Shown here one piece after another: positions 25,698 to 35,170 of a DNA stretch of 64,000 nt. Position 1 is the stretch's first letter; the number at the start of each line of letters is the position of its first letter. Source of the DNA: Clostridiales bacterium (lineage in GTDB: Bacteria; Bacillota; Clostridia; Saccharofermentanales; Saccharofermentanaceae); contig JAFRQR010000008.1 of assembly GCA_017428545.1 (NCBI GenBank), positions 1 through 64,000 of the forward strand, read 5' to 3'. The notes under the pieces are model-generated. The model did no database searches, was not told the DNA's origin, and saw nothing but the letters and a program-made list of their open reading frames with translations. A program made the position numbers and the translations under genes.

Positions 25698-25726
25698 TTG
25701 AATTACTTGAAAGTCTGTGATAAAAT
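25698..25726 (+). promoter_or_regulatory. Promoter of tig
   Basis: TTGAAT and TAAAAT are separated by 17 nt, about 49 nt before the tig start codon. Confidence 0.6.
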
Positions 25727-25774
25727 ACCTTTCCGTGTGACTAGACTTATATTATATATATGGAGGAAATAGAT

Positions 25775-27097
25775 ATGGCATCTGTTGAGAAGAAGGATAA
25801 CAATATCGTCGTTATCTCATTAGAAGCATCCCCGGAAGAATTTAAGGACGCACTTACAAAGTCCTTTAACAAGAATAAGAATCGTTTTCAGATCCCTGGT
25901 TTCCGTAAGGGTAAGGCACCGCTGAAGCTCGTTAAGCAGTACTACGGTGAGGGAGTTCTTTATGATGATGCAATCGATTTCATCGTAAACCCGGCTTACG
26001 CTGCTGCTGTTAAGGAGAATGACCTTCAGGTCGTTTCCCGTCCGGAGCTCGACATCCAGGAGATCGGTGAAGATAAGGGCATGAAGTACACTATTTCCGT
26101 AACAGTTAAGCCGGAAGTAGAACTTGGCAAGTATGAGGGTGTTGAGGCTGAATACCGCTTTATCGCTCCTTCTGACGAGACAGTAGATGCTGAACTGAAG
26201 CGCCTGCAGGACAGAAACGGCCGTATGGTTCCGGTTGAAGGCCGCGGCGTAGAAGATGGTGATACAGTAACGATCGACTTCGAAGGTTTCGTTGACGGTG
26301 TTGCTTTTGACGGCGGAAAGGCTGAGGGCCACGATCTGAAGATCGGTTCCAACTCCTTCATCCCGGGCTTCGAAGAGCAGCTCATCGGACACAACATCGA
26401 CGAAGAGTTCCCGATCACGGTTACTTTCCCGGAAGATTACCACGCTGAGAACTTAAAGGGTAAGGAAGCTACTTTCCAGATCAAGATCCACGCGATCAAG
26501 GTCAAGGAACTTCCGGAGCTCGATGATGATTTTGCTAAAGACGTTTCCGAGTTTGATACTCTTGACGAGTACAAGGCTGACATCAAGAAGACACAGACAG
26601 AGCAGGCAGAAAAGTCCGCTCAGGAGCGTTTCGAGAACGAAGTCGTTAAGGTCGTTTGCGAGAATGCCAAGGTTGACATCCCGGATTGCATGGTCGAGAC
26701 AGAGATCGACAGCATGCTCGACGAGCAGAACTACCGTATGCGTTCCCAGGGCCTGGACCTCAACACTTATCTGAAGTACATGGGCCAGACCATGGAAGAG
26801 TACCGTGCAGGTCTCAAGACAATGGCTGAAACACGTGTGAAGAGCTCTCTGGTCCTCGAGGCTTGCGGTAAGGCTATGAACATCGAAGCTACTGATGCAG
26901 ACATTGAAGAAGAAGCTGAGAAGATCGCTTCCTCTTACGGCCTGAAGAAGGAAGAATTCATGGAGCGCATCAAGGATAACGATCAGTTCATCCGTGACAG
27001 CATCGTCGGCAGAAAGACCGTTGACGCTCTTACTGCAAAGGCTGTTAAGACCGAGCCGAAGGCTGAAGAGAAGAAGGAAGAAAAGACTGAAGAGTAA
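25775..27097 (+). CDS. tig: Trigger factor, ribosome-associated chaperone
   Basis: A protein of 440 residues. The ribosome-binding domain ends in the signature FRKGKAPLKLVKQYYG; the middle peptidyl-prolyl isomerase (FKBP-like) domain includes GDTVTIDFEGFVDGV; the C-terminal part is helical and acidic, ending in a run of lysine and glutamate. It binds the ribosome exit tunnel and shields nascent chains. ATG at 25775 has TGGAGG upstream; an in-frame ATG at 25760 precedes that site and is rejected. In many Clostridia clpP and clpX follow directly; here a sigma-factor/lipoprotein pair intervenes and clpP is missing. Confidence 0.97.
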   Translation: MASVEKKDNNIVVISLEASPEEFKDALTKSFNKNKNRFQIPGFRKGKAPLKLVKQYYGEGVLYDDAIDFIVNPAYAAAVKENDLQVVSRPELDIQEIGEDKGMKYTISVTVKPEVELGKYEGVEAEYRFIAPSDETVDAELKRLQDRNGRMVPVEGRGVEDGDTVTIDFEGFVDGVAFDGGKAEGHDLKIGSNSFIPGFEEQLIGHNIDEEFPITVTFPEDYHAENLKGKEATFQIKIHAIKVKELPELDDDFAKDVSEFDTLDEYKADIKKTQTEQAEKSAQERFENEVVKVVCENAKVDIPDCMVETEIDSMLDEQNYRMRSQGLDLNTYLKYMGQTMEEYRAGLKTMAETRVKSSLVLEACGKAMNIEATDADIEEEAEKIASSYGLKKEEFMERIKDNDQFIRDSIVGRKTVDALTAKAVKTEPKAEEKKEEKTEE

Positions 27098-27132
27098 TTC
27101 TTCCCATTCCCTGAATAGAATGAAACACGAGA

Positions 27133-27159
27133 GGCTGTCTCATATGAGGCAGCCTTTTT
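27133..27159 (+). terminator. Terminator of tig
   Basis: GGCTGTCTC pairs with GAGGCAGCC (nine bp, one G-U) around ATAT, followed by five T residues. Confidence 0.92.
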
Positions 27160-27250
27160 GCTTTTTTGGAAACTGTTTCGGGATCTGGAGCAGGTTTTCC
27201 GCTCGAAATGAGGAGGAAAGTGCTTTTCCATAAGGGGAATAACAGGGTAA

Positions 27251-27475
27251 ACCGATAAAAATGAATGAATGGAGATTCTATCGGCATGATCCCATCGTCC
27301 CTGGCGGATAGAAATTGAAAAATGTGAAATCTATCGGTAAGTTATCTGAGAAAAATACGGATAGAAATGAAGAATTGGCAATAATATGGGAAAGTTGTAT
27401 CAGCATTTTACCGACAGAATCCCTGGATTTCTCTTTTCTATCGGTCTGATGCATAAAAGAATTACCGATAGAATC
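27251..27475. repeat. Cluster of eight CCGATAGAA-type motifs
   Basis: Within 225 bp the motif CCGATAGAA or its complement TTCTATCGG recurs with small changes: 27251, 27275(-), 27305, 27329(-), 27357, 27410, 27434(-) and 27461. Both orientations occur. The stretch carries no gene and lies 220 bp before the sigma-factor gene, so it may be an operator array or a source of alternative hairpins. Confidence 0.6.
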
Positions 27476-27695
27476 ATAAAAAACTATAATTATATCTGCA
27501 AACAGTCGAACGAGGCTGATTTCTATTTTGTGACGCCCCCTTTGATATAATAGGTTTTGAGATGCTATCCTTGAAGCAGATCATGCCGCTTCGAGACAGT
27601 ATTCAGAAAAATGAAAAAATATTTCAGAACACCGCGAACATTTCGCATCTGTCATGTGTCTATAGGACAGATGCGGACAAAGGAGGCAAATTCAG

Positions 27696-29153
27696 ATGAC
27701 CGGAAAAGAACTTGAAAAGATCTATAACGAAGCCTACCGCGCGGTGTACTGGACAGCATTTTCTCTTCTTAAGAATGAAGATGATGCACAGGATATCGTT
27801 CAGGATACGTTTATTGCCCTGATCAATTCCTATGACAGCATCAGGGACAAGGATAAGATCCTGCCATGGCTGAAAAAGGTCGCCGCCAACAGATCTCTGA
27901 ATCGTCTTACGAGGACGAAGACGGACAATGTGGAGGACGAGTTTTTCGACACAGTTGAGACGGTTCCCGAGGATTTTCTGCCTGATTCACTTGTCGAATC
28001 AGCTGAGACGCGCAGGATCATCATGGATATCATTGAAAAATCGTTATCCGAAGACATCAGAAGAACACTTATCCTGTTCTATTTTGATGAGCTGAGCACA
28101 AAGGAAATCGCGGAAATCCTTGGTGTTCCGGATGGTACTGTCCGCCGCCGTCTGAATTTTGCCAGAAACAAAATCAAGAAGGAGGTCGAAAAGTATGAAG
28201 AAGATAATGACACGAAACTGTTTATGGTCGTACCATTCTTAACAAGTCTGTTTACCAAAGAAGCAGAGCAGGTTCCCTTTAAGACGATGCCGGCTTCACT
28301 TACAACTGCCCTGTCCGCATCTGCGAAGGCTCTTACTAATGGAGCCGCTACGAAAACTGCTGCATCTGCAGCCACGAAAGGAACAGGGATCATGACTAGT
28401 AAATTTATTATCGGAGGTATAGCTGCTGTTGTACTTATCGGTGCAACGACTGCGGGGATCCTCATACTTGCAAATCAAAAGAAAGAAAAGAAAGAAACGG
28501 AACGGACGAAGGTTTCTGACGTACAAAGCGAAGATGCACCGGTGGAGATCGAAAAGGACCAAAGCGGCCCGGAAGAGAAAGAAAGCCAGAGTGATACGGC
28601 TGCATCTTCTTCTGAAGCTCCGGAAACCAAGGGAACAGCCGATCCCGATTCGAATGTTCTTATGAAATCCCCGGTAGTAAACGGGTACCCGATCGATGTG
28701 CCATGTACGATCGGAGATCTTAAGTCGAAAGGATTTGAGATCGATGAAGTCGTCGATGGTGAAATGGTATGCATGGTGTATGACCAGCCCGACAACTACT
28801 ACGCACTGAATTGCTACCTGGAAGAACCTGTAGGGGATCAGGCTAATGTCAGTGATGACACACGAGTCGCCGCCATCGAGCTGTTTATCATCGGAACAGA
28901 CCTGGATTTCTACGGCCTTGAATTAGGCATGTATGAAGAAGATTTCAAACCGATCATGGGAACACCGTACAAAATCGCAGGCAGAACCGTCGATCACGGA
29001 CGATACTACTATTACCTGGGTCTGGGCGATGTGATCTACGAATTCTACTGCTCTGAACTTACAGAAGATCCGACAAAGCCGGAGCTTGTTTCCATACTGT
29101 TTGGAACACAGGAGTATATGTACGAAAAAACCAGACTGGCAGATGTCACATAA
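27696..29153 (+). CDS. Membrane-anchored ECF-type sigma factor
   Basis: A protein of 485 residues. The first 165 residues are a complete ECF sigma factor: region 2 with NEDDAQDIVQDTFIALI, and region 4 with LSTKEIAEILGVPDGTVRRRL. An alanine-rich linker leads to one membrane helix (about residues 232-255, KFIIGGIAAVVLIGATTAGILI). The rest lies outside: an acidic low-complexity segment and a C-terminal domain of about 150 residues containing ELGMYEEDFKPIMGTPYKIAG. Normal ECF factors are near 180 residues and held by a separate anti-sigma factor; here the membrane and outer parts are fused to the sigma. AAGGAGG precedes the ATG. Confidence 0.88.
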   Translation: MTGKELEKIYNEAYRAVYWTAFSLLKNEDDAQDIVQDTFIALINSYDSIRDKDKILPWLKKVAANRSLNRLTRTKTDNVEDEFFDTVETVPEDFLPDSLVESAETRRIIMDIIEKSLSEDIRRTLILFYFDELSTKEIAEILGVPDGTVRRRLNFARNKIKKEVEKYEEDNDTKLFMVVPFLTSLFTKEAEQVPFKTMPASLTTALSASAKALTNGAATKTAASAATKGTGIMTSKFIIGGIAAVVLIGATTAGILILANQKKEKKETERTKVSDVQSEDAPVEIEKDQSGPEEKESQSDTAASSSEAPETKGTADPDSNVLMKSPVVNGYPIDVPCTIGDLKSKGFEIDEVVDGEMVCMVYDQPDNYYALNCYLEEPVGDQANVSDDTRVAAIELFIIGTDLDFYGLELGMYEEDFKPIMGTPYKIAGRTVDHGRYYYYLGLGDVIYEFYCSELTEDPTKPELVSILFGTQEYMYEKTRLADVT

Positions 29154-29196
29154 TGCCGGGAGACAGTGCTTTTCACACACAGAATAGGAGATAAAT

Positions 29197-29985
29197 ATGT
29201 ATAACTTTAAAAAGATAGCAGCCATGATCATGGCAGGGTTTATTATGCTCGCTTTTGCGGGTTGCGGAAAGAAAACAGAAGAAAAAGGCAAGGGTTCTTC
29301 ATCCAAGAAGACATATGAATCAGAGGAAGTGGAAACCACATCTTATTCTATGTCTCCCGAAGTATCCGAGGCCTGGGACAGGATAGATGGTAATACGCCT
29401 GACGGGCAGGAAAGGGAAGGGAAAAGCGGCCCGGATTTTACGCTTGATCAGACCGGGTATATGTCGCCCTATACGTTTATGTATCCTTCGACAGCGAAAA
29501 AACCGGATATGAACAAGAGTACGATCCTGATCTCAGATGAGCACTTTGTTTTCCACCCGATCACGTTCTACGCCAAATATACGGAAGGCCAGGACTTCGC
29601 TTCTATGAGCATGGACGAATACATCGCATTCTGCGAGCCGATCCTGACCGGCTCGGACGGCATTTCGCAGGCCTATGGCGGAGTTTTCCGCGCGCATTTG
29701 GACAGTGCCATCTATATCAAGATCGAATCCGAGACGCCGGTCGAAGTGAATGGACATAAGGCTTGCCTGGTGCACGGCAGCTGGGGGGATCCACAGTATT
29801 TTGATGAGACGTATTTTGTTGCCTGCTATGTTCTTGATGCGACGGATCCATTTGTCCTCTGGGCATCTCCCTGGGTAGTCAATGTTTCGGAACACGAATG
29901 GAAGCCTGACGAAGAGGCTGCTTCTCCGGAGAGGATGGAGGCATTCCTAAAGCAAGTGCTTGCTACGGTCGAAAGGAATAGCTGA
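29197..29985 (+). CDS. Lipoprotein of unknown function
   Basis: A protein of 262 residues with a lipoprotein signal: basic start, hydrophobic core and lipobox AFAGC near residue 23. A lysine- and serine-rich linker leads to an outer domain with FHPITFYAKYTEGQDFASMS and VNGHKACLVHGSWG. No known family is recognised. It follows the sigma-factor gene by 43 nt with its own AGGAG, so it is probably a target or partner of that regulator at the cell surface. Confidence 0.75.
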   Translation: MYNFKKIAAMIMAGFIMLAFAGCGKKTEEKGKGSSSKKTYESEEVETTSYSMSPEVSEAWDRIDGNTPDGQEREGKSGPDFTLDQTGYMSPYTFMYPSTAKKPDMNKSTILISDEHFVFHPITFYAKYTEGQDFASMSMDEYIAFCEPILTGSDGISQAYGGVFRAHLDSAIYIKIESETPVEVNGHKACLVHGSWGDPQYFDETYFVACYVLDATDPFVLWASPWVVNVSEHEWKPDEEAASPERMEAFLKQVLATVERNS

Positions 29986-30126
29986 CAGGCAGGATTCATT
30001 CTAAATTGAAAAGGATTCGTAACATAAAAGGGGCCTTCTCTGATTGAAAGAAAAAAGCAAGTCGGGTAACATGATATAAGAATAGTTATGCGAAACGGCT
30101 TTTTCGCATCGGTATGAGAGGTAAGT

Positions 30127-31440
30127 ATGAGTAAAGACGATGTACTGGATTTTGATGGTATCATCCATTGTTCTTTCTGCGGTAAGGGAGAGAACGAGGT
30201 GTCCCGTATGCTTGCGGGCCCGCCGGGTATCTATATATGTAATGAGTGCGTGATGATCTGCGAGTCGATCCTTGCAGAGGACGAGGTCGGTTTTAAGCCG
30301 TCGAAGTCTTCGGGCGGAAAGCAGAAGGATCATCTGCCGACACCGGCAGAACTCAAAGCGGCGCTGGATGAGTATGTCATCGGACAGGATCAGGCGAAAA
30401 AAGCGCTTGCCGTCGCGGTTTATAACCACTATAAGCGTGCTTTTTCCAAGTTCAATACTTCTGACGACATTGAGCTGACGAAGAGTAATATCCTTCTGAT
30501 CGGACCGACCGGATGCGGTAAGACACTTCTTGCCCAGACACTTGCCCGGGCCCTTAACGTTCCTTTTGCCATTGCCGATGCAACGACACTGACAGAGGCC
30601 GGCTACGTCGGTGAGGATGTTGAGAATATCCTCCTTAAGCTCCTTCAGGCAGCTGATTATGATGTTGAATCCGCGCAGCGCGGTATCATCTATATCGATG
30701 AGATCGATAAGATCACGAAGAAGTCCGAAAATCCTTCCATCACGAGAGATGTCAGTGGTGAAGGTGTTCAGCAGGCACTTCTGAAGATCCTGGAGAGTAC
30801 GGTGGCAAATGTTCCTCCGCAAGGCGGAAGAAAGCACCCGCACCAGGAATTCATCCAGATCGATACGACGAATATCCTGTTTATCTGCGGCGGTGCTTTT
30901 GACGGACTCGAGAAGATCATCGAGCAGCGCGTAGGTAAGAAGAATTTCGGTTTTGGTGCCGAGATCGTTTCCCAGCAGGAAAAGCAGGCCGGTGAGTGGC
31001 TCTCGCAGCTCGTTCCGCAGGACCTTATGAAGTTCGGCCTGATCCCTGAGTTTATCGGCCGTGTGCCGGTCAACGTAACTCTCGACGGTCTTGATGAAGA
31101 CGCGCTGATCCGTATCCTGAGAGAGCCGAAGAATGCGCTTCTTAAGCAGTACTGGAAGATGCTGAAGATGGACGGCGTGGAACTGGAGTTTGACGATGAC
31201 GCCGTCGTCGAGATCGCGAAAAAGGCGATCGAGAGAAAGACCGGTGCAAGAGGCCTTCGTGCGATCCTTGAAGATCTGATGATGGACATCATGTATGACG
31301 TTCCTTCCCAGCAGGATGCCGTTAAGTGCATCGTCCATAAGGACTGCGTCACCGAAGGAAAGCGTCCGGAACTCATCAAAGGTGCGAAGCCGAAGAAGCA
31401 GCGCAGCACCAGAGAGAAGACGGAAGAAAAGGGCGCATGA
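30127..31440 (+). CDS. clpX: ATP-dependent Clp protease ATP-binding subunit ClpX
   Basis: A protein of 437 residues. An N-terminal zinc finger (HCSFCGKG...[10 protein letters not shown]) is followed by an AAA+ domain with Walker A GPTGCGKT, Walker [12 protein letters not shown] and arginine-rich sensor regions; the IGF-like loop that docks ClpP is seen around [10 protein letters not shown]. ClpX unfolds tagged proteins and feeds them to ClpP, which is not encoded in this window. GAGAGGTAAG precedes the ATG. Confidence 0.97.
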   Translation: MSKDDVLDFDGIIHCSFCGKGENEVSRMLAGPPGIYICNECVMICESILAEDEVGFKPSKSSGGKQKDHLPTPAELKAALDEYVIGQDQAKKALAVAVYNHYKRAFSKFNTSDDIELTKSNILLIGPTGCGKTLLAQTLARALNVPFAIADATTLTEAGYVGEDVENILLKLLQAADYDVESAQRGIIYIDEIDKITKKSENPSITRDVSGEGVQQALLKILESTVANVPPQGGRKHPHQEFIQIDTTNILFICGGAFDGLEKIIEQRVGKKNFGFGAEIVSQQEKQAGEWLSQLVPQDLMKFGLIPEFIGRVPVNVTLDGLDEDALIRILREPKNALLKQYWKMLKMDGVELEFDDDAVVEIAKKAIERKTGARGLRAILEDLMMDIMYDVPSQQDAVKCIVHKDCVTEGKRPELIKGAKPKKQRSTREKTEEKGA

Positions 31441-31460
31441 CAATTTAAGAGGAATAAAGT

Positions 31461-31829
31461 ATGTGGAAGAAACTGAAAAAGCTTATTGACGAGGCAGAAA
31501 AGTTTCTGAAGGAATACGACGCAACAACGGCAGGTGGTGCGGGCGGCGATCAAAGCAGGCTCCATGACCTGCTTTTGTATATGAACAGATGGCTTTTGTA
31601 CTTTCAGCACGAAAGGCTGATCCATCTGATCGTAACAGTGCTTTTCGCGCTTTCGATGATCCTTGTTTTCGGGATCTTTATCCTTTCGGGAGATCTGTAT
31701 ATCCTTCTGCTTCTGGCCCTGATTTTATCTCTTCTGGTCCCTTACATCGTTCACTATTTCCATCTGGAAAACGGGGTGCAGACCCTTTATACTTTAATTG
31801 ACGAACTCGAGAAGCGAAAGGAGAAGTGA
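31461..31829 (+). CDS. Small membrane protein with two helices
   Basis: A protein of 122 residues. A helical, charged N-terminal half (KKLKKLIDEAEKFLKEYD) precedes two adjacent hydrophobic helices (about residues 55-75 and 79-97) and a short cytoplasmic tail. No family is recognised. It starts 20 nt after clpX with AAGAGGAA upstream and nearly touches the glucokinase gene, so it belongs to the same operon. The copy of AGTGCTTTTC at 31637-31646 encodes VLF in its first helix. Confidence 0.6.
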   Translation: MWKKLKKLIDEAEKFLKEYDATTAGGAGGDQSRLHDLLLYMNRWLLYFQHERLIHLIVTVLFALSMILVFGIFILSGDLYILLLLALILSLLVPYIVHYFHLENGVQTLYTLIDELEKRKEK

Positions 31830-31831
31830 AA

Positions 31832-32797
31832 ATGGCTAAGTATTATATCTGCCTGGATATCGGCGGGACAAAGGTCCTGGGCGTTATCTTTAACAGTAAG
31901 CGCGAGATCGTTTATCGCGTCAAGAAGAAGACAAAAGCAAGCGGAGACGACTCCCAGAACATCGAGAACACGATCATTTCACTGGTTGAGCAGCTGATCT
32001 CCGAGTATAAGATCTCCATTAAAGATGTTGCGGCGATCGCGGCCGGCGCGCCGGGTGTCATCAATATCGAAAAGGGAATCGTGCTTTTCTCACCGAATCT
32101 TCCGTGGAGAAATTACGAGATCAAAAAGGCGATCGAAAAGAAATTCAAGGTGCCTTTCTTCATCGGTAATGACGTAAACGTCGGCGTATACGGTGAATGG
32201 AAATACGGCGCGGCAAAAGGACTTACGCAGGTCGTGGGACTGTTTGTCGGAACCGGCATGGGCGCAGGATTGATCGTAGACGGCAAATTGTTTACGGGAC
32301 ATCTCGATAAGGGCGCGGAGTGCGGCCATATGGTGCTCGATCCGGAAGGCCCGAAGTGTAACTGCGGACAAAGAGGCTGCCTGGAGGCGTTTTCCAGTAA
32401 ACAGGGCATCTCGGATTATATCCGCACGCAGGCCGCAAGAGGTAGAAGTACGTCGATGGCAAAAGCCGTCGAAAAGGGCGTTTTCAAGAGCAAGGCGCTG
32501 AAGGCGGCATATGACGAAGGCGACGAAGTTACTATTGAAGCCGTTGACCGTGCCTGCCACTATCTGGCGATCGGTATCGGAAATCTCATCAACACCTTCA
32601 GCCCGGAAATGGTCGTTCTCGGTGGCGGTGTTATGGAAGCCATGGGAAATGTATTCCTCGATAAAGTGCTGAAGGATGTCGACCGTTACTGCATGCCTTC
32701 GATCAGAGATACCGTGACGATCAAGACGGCGGCGCTGGGGGACGATTCGATCCTTTACGGCGCATTGGCCATGATCGATGAGATGCTGAAGAATTAA
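31832..32797 (+). CDS. glcK: ROK-family glucokinase
   Basis: A protein of 321 residues. An N-terminal ATP-binding LDIGGTKVLG, the catalytic EWKYGAAKG and VGTGMGAGLIVDG region, and the ROK zinc motif with CNCGQRGCLEAF identify a sugar kinase, most likely phosphorylating glucose. The start ATG 31832 has AAGGAG eight bases upstream; GTG at 31826 is too close to that site. Its stop codon overlaps the stop of the convergent DUF4129 gene by two bases, so no terminator fits between them. Confidence 0.92.
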   Translation: MAKYYICLDIGGTKVLGVIFNSKREIVYRVKKKTKASGDDSQNIENTIISLVEQLISEYKISIKDVAAIAAGAPGVINIEKGIVLFSPNLPWRNYEIKKAIEKKFKVPFFIGNDVNVGVYGEWKYGAAKGLTQVVGLFVGTGMGAGLIVDGKLFTGHLDKGAECGHMVLDPEGPKCNCGQRGCLEAFSSKQGISDYIRTQAARGRSTSMAKAVEKGVFKSKALKAAYDEGDEVTIEAVDRACHYLAIGIGNLINTFSPEMVVLGGGVMEAMGNVFLDKVLKDVDRYCMPSIRDTVTIKTAALGDDSILYGALAMIDEMLKN

Positions 32798-34047
32798 TCT
32801 TCGCGTTTGTTGTATCTGACAGATTCATATTGGGAGGTCAGTTCAGAGATGGACGGATCTCCCTTTTCTTTCAGAAGCTTTTCGATCTGGCGGGGAGAAG
32901 AGGAGTCCTTGATCGGGACTCCGGCATGGATGGCCCGCGAAACGGTCTGGTAGTATCTTTTGCGGATCTTTGCCTCTTCGCCGGTACCGAAATCTCTGGT
33001 GAGGTGCTTCTTGCGGACTTTCTTTTGCTCTGTTTTTTCGATGATGTCGATAACGGCGTTGTTTTCGTTTTCGATGACCTTTTCATCGGCCTCTGCCAGG
33101 TGGAATTTCTTCCAGATGTTGCGAAGTCCGAGCACCAGGAAGCGGAACAAAACGAAGGCGATCGCGATGACGAAGATCGTCACGATGACCGCAGAGATGA
33201 TCTCGGTGATGCTGTCTACGTTGGTATCTCTCTTATCCTGGATCGGGGTGCCTTCCTGACCGCCGGATTCCAGGTCCGAGTCACTCATCCAGGAGAAAAG
33301 GACGTCGACGAGCCAGCCGAAGAACCGACCGATCAGTGGCATGACCTTGCTGAGCGTGGAAAGGATCGGATTGATCGGGACAAGAACGAGCATGATCAGC
33401 GCGAAAAGCACTCCTCCGAACAGATATAGAAGCGAAATATAGTTCTGGCGCTTGATGCTGTGGATCGGCTGTGTGGAAGAGTGCAGGTTGTGGTAATAAC
33501 TGCTCTCGAATACGGAAAGCTGTCTGCCGCTTAAATACAAAATGACGATCAGGATCGCGTCGAAAAGAATGGTGGAAAGATCGACGGGAATGGCTCCGAA
33601 TGTGGATCCTAAAAGCATGAATACGTGGACGCATAGAGCGACGACGACACTGTCAAAGGTCGACCGCTCGATACGTCTTCTGTATCTTTTTAATATCGAA
33701 AAGATAAACAGCACGAAAATGATGATTCCGACGAAGATAGTATTTGTAATATCGTTCTTCAGAAATTGGAAAAAGATGATATGAAGTAGGAAAAGGAAGG
33801 CCGCGCCGAACACAAGGTGCAGTCCGATCATGAGGAGCTGGTTGATACGAAGACGGCGGATAAAGCAGAATGCGATCGTCACGAGGATCATCGTCAGAAG
33901 ATGACCATAGCCCAGATACAGATACGGGAAATAAAGGATGCAGAACATGCCGAACGAAATAAAGGTGATCGCCGTGACGAGCGATTCCAGAATATCCGGT
34001 ACGATTCCTGCGGTTATGAGGATTTTCTTGGAAGGATCATCGGTCAT
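32794..34047 (-). CDS. DUF4129-type membrane protein
   Basis: A protein of 417 residues with about seven hydrophobic segments in the first 230 residues, another near 285-310, and a soluble charged tail resembling the DUF4129 region (RKRYYQTVSRAIHAGVPI then ASPRQIEKLL-like pattern). It is the third gene of a MoxR-DUF58-DUF4129 operon and overlaps the DUF58 gene by 11 nt. In many bacteria the DUF4129 segment is fused to a transglutaminase domain; that domain is absent here. Function is unknown; such operons are linked to envelope stress and protein maturation. Confidence 0.65.
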   Translation of the reverse strand: MTDDPSKKILITAGIVPDILESLVTAITFISFGMFCILYFPYLYLGYGHLLTMILVTIAFCFIRRLRINQLLMIGLHLVFGAAFLFLLHIIFFQFLKNDITNTIFVGIIIFVLFIFSILKRYRRRIERSTFDSVVVALCVHVFMLLGSTFGAIPVDLSTILFDAILIVILYLSGRQLSVFESSYYHNLHSSTQPIHSIKRQNYISLLYLFGGVLFALIMLVLVPINPILSTLSKVMPLIGRFFGWLVDVLFSWMSDSDLESGGQEGTPIQDKRDTNVDSITEIISAVIVTIFVIAIAFVLFRFLVLGLRNIWKKFHLAEADEKVIENENNAVIDIIEKTEQKKVRKKHLTRDFGTGEEAKIRKRYYQTVSRAIHAGVPIKDSSSPRQIEKLLKEKGDPSISELTSQYESVRYNKRED

Positions 34048-35170
34048 TGCCTTTTACCTCCCAACGCAGATACCTGCCGGTGATATCGGTGGCATTTTCG
34101 ACCTGTGGCGTGGTCCGGAATGCCGGCATGACCCAAAGAAGCGAATCGCGGCGTGAACGGATGCTTCTTAAGGTGTCCTGGACAAGTCCCTTATATCTCG
34201 GGGAAATGACGACGATATAGTCATCGGTGCCGGTCGCAGGAAGATATTCCTCGATCAGATCCGAAAACGGGATAACGCCCGCGGAAAGATCGATCCTGGC
34301 AAGTGCGATGCCGCGGCGGAGAAGTCCCGGCGCATCACTTGCGAGTATGTCGGTCACGGGGCTGCCGGTAGCTATATCTTTTCCGTTTGTAAAGATACGG
34401 GAAGGGATCCCCATATTTCCGAGTTCGATCATATACGAGTACGCAAGGCTTAAGGATTTTTCCAGAAGCGCCACGGAATCTTTGAGGTTATACGATTCCA
34501 GGTTAACGAAGATACTTACCTGGCGGTGACAGGTGGACGTGGTCTGATTGACCATGAAGTCTCCGGCCTTAGCGGTCGCGGTCCAGTTGATGTCGCGCAT
34601 CGGATCTTCCGGACGGTATTCGCGGATCCCCGAAAAAGACATCGGGTCGGTAAGGGGAGTTCTTCTTGCCATAAGGTCACTGTAGGAGACCGAAAGGAGC
34701 GTCTCCATCTCCGGAGGCGTGATCTTTTCGGGAAGGATCGTGATCGAAGCATCGTTATCGAATGTGTGTGTGATCTTCTCCAAAAGAAGAAGGTCGGAGG
34801 TCGACACATTGACGCGGACGAAAGAATACAGGCCGCGCTTGACACAGCGCACCTTGATGCGTCTGGTGTGACGGGAAAAAGGTTTCATGGTCAGCATGTC
34901 TTCACGATAGAAAAGGTCCGACACGGAAGTGTTGCTCATGTCCAAAAAGTGGAATGCATCCGGCGATTCGAATTTCAAAAGGATGAACGGAAGCGGGAGA
35001 CGCTTATTGTTCTGGGCGACTTCAATGACTTCGATGATCTCGCCGCATTGGGCGATCGGTCGGGAAAAAGACACATGAAAAGTCAGATCGGAAAGGGCGC
35101 GCTTCCGATAGATAAGAAGCTCTACGCCGGTCAGGATGACCAGCAGGATCAAAAATACGATCAGTTTCAT
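34037..35170 (-). CDS. DUF58 domain protein
   Basis: A protein of 377 residues. One membrane helix at the N-terminus (KLIVFLILLVILTGVELLIY) is followed by a beta-rich segment and the DUF58 signature GIREYRPEDPMRDINWTATA. The C-terminal part resembles a von Willebrand A fold, with QVSIFVNLESYNL as its first strand. DUF58 proteins are partners of MoxR ATPases. Its start overlaps the moxR stop (ATGA), so the two are coupled. Confidence 0.88.
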   Translation of the reverse strand: MKLIVFLILLVILTGVELLIYRKRALSDLTFHVSFSRPIAQCGEIIEVIEVAQNNKRLPLPFILLKFESPDAFHFLDMSNTSVSDLFYREDMLTMKPFSRHTRRIKVRCVKRGLYSFVRVNVSTSDLLLLEKITHTFDNDASITILPEKITPPEMETLLSVSYSDLMARRTPLTDPMSFSGIREYRPEDPMRDINWTATAKAGDFMVNQTTSTCHRQVSIFVNLESYNLKDSVALLEKSLSLAYSYMIELGNMGIPSRIFTNGKDIATGSPVTDILASDAPGLLRRGIALARIDLSAGVIPFSDLIEEYLPATGTDDYIVVISPRYKGLVQDTLRSIRSRRDSLLWVMPAFRTTPQVENATDITGRYLRWEVKGNDR

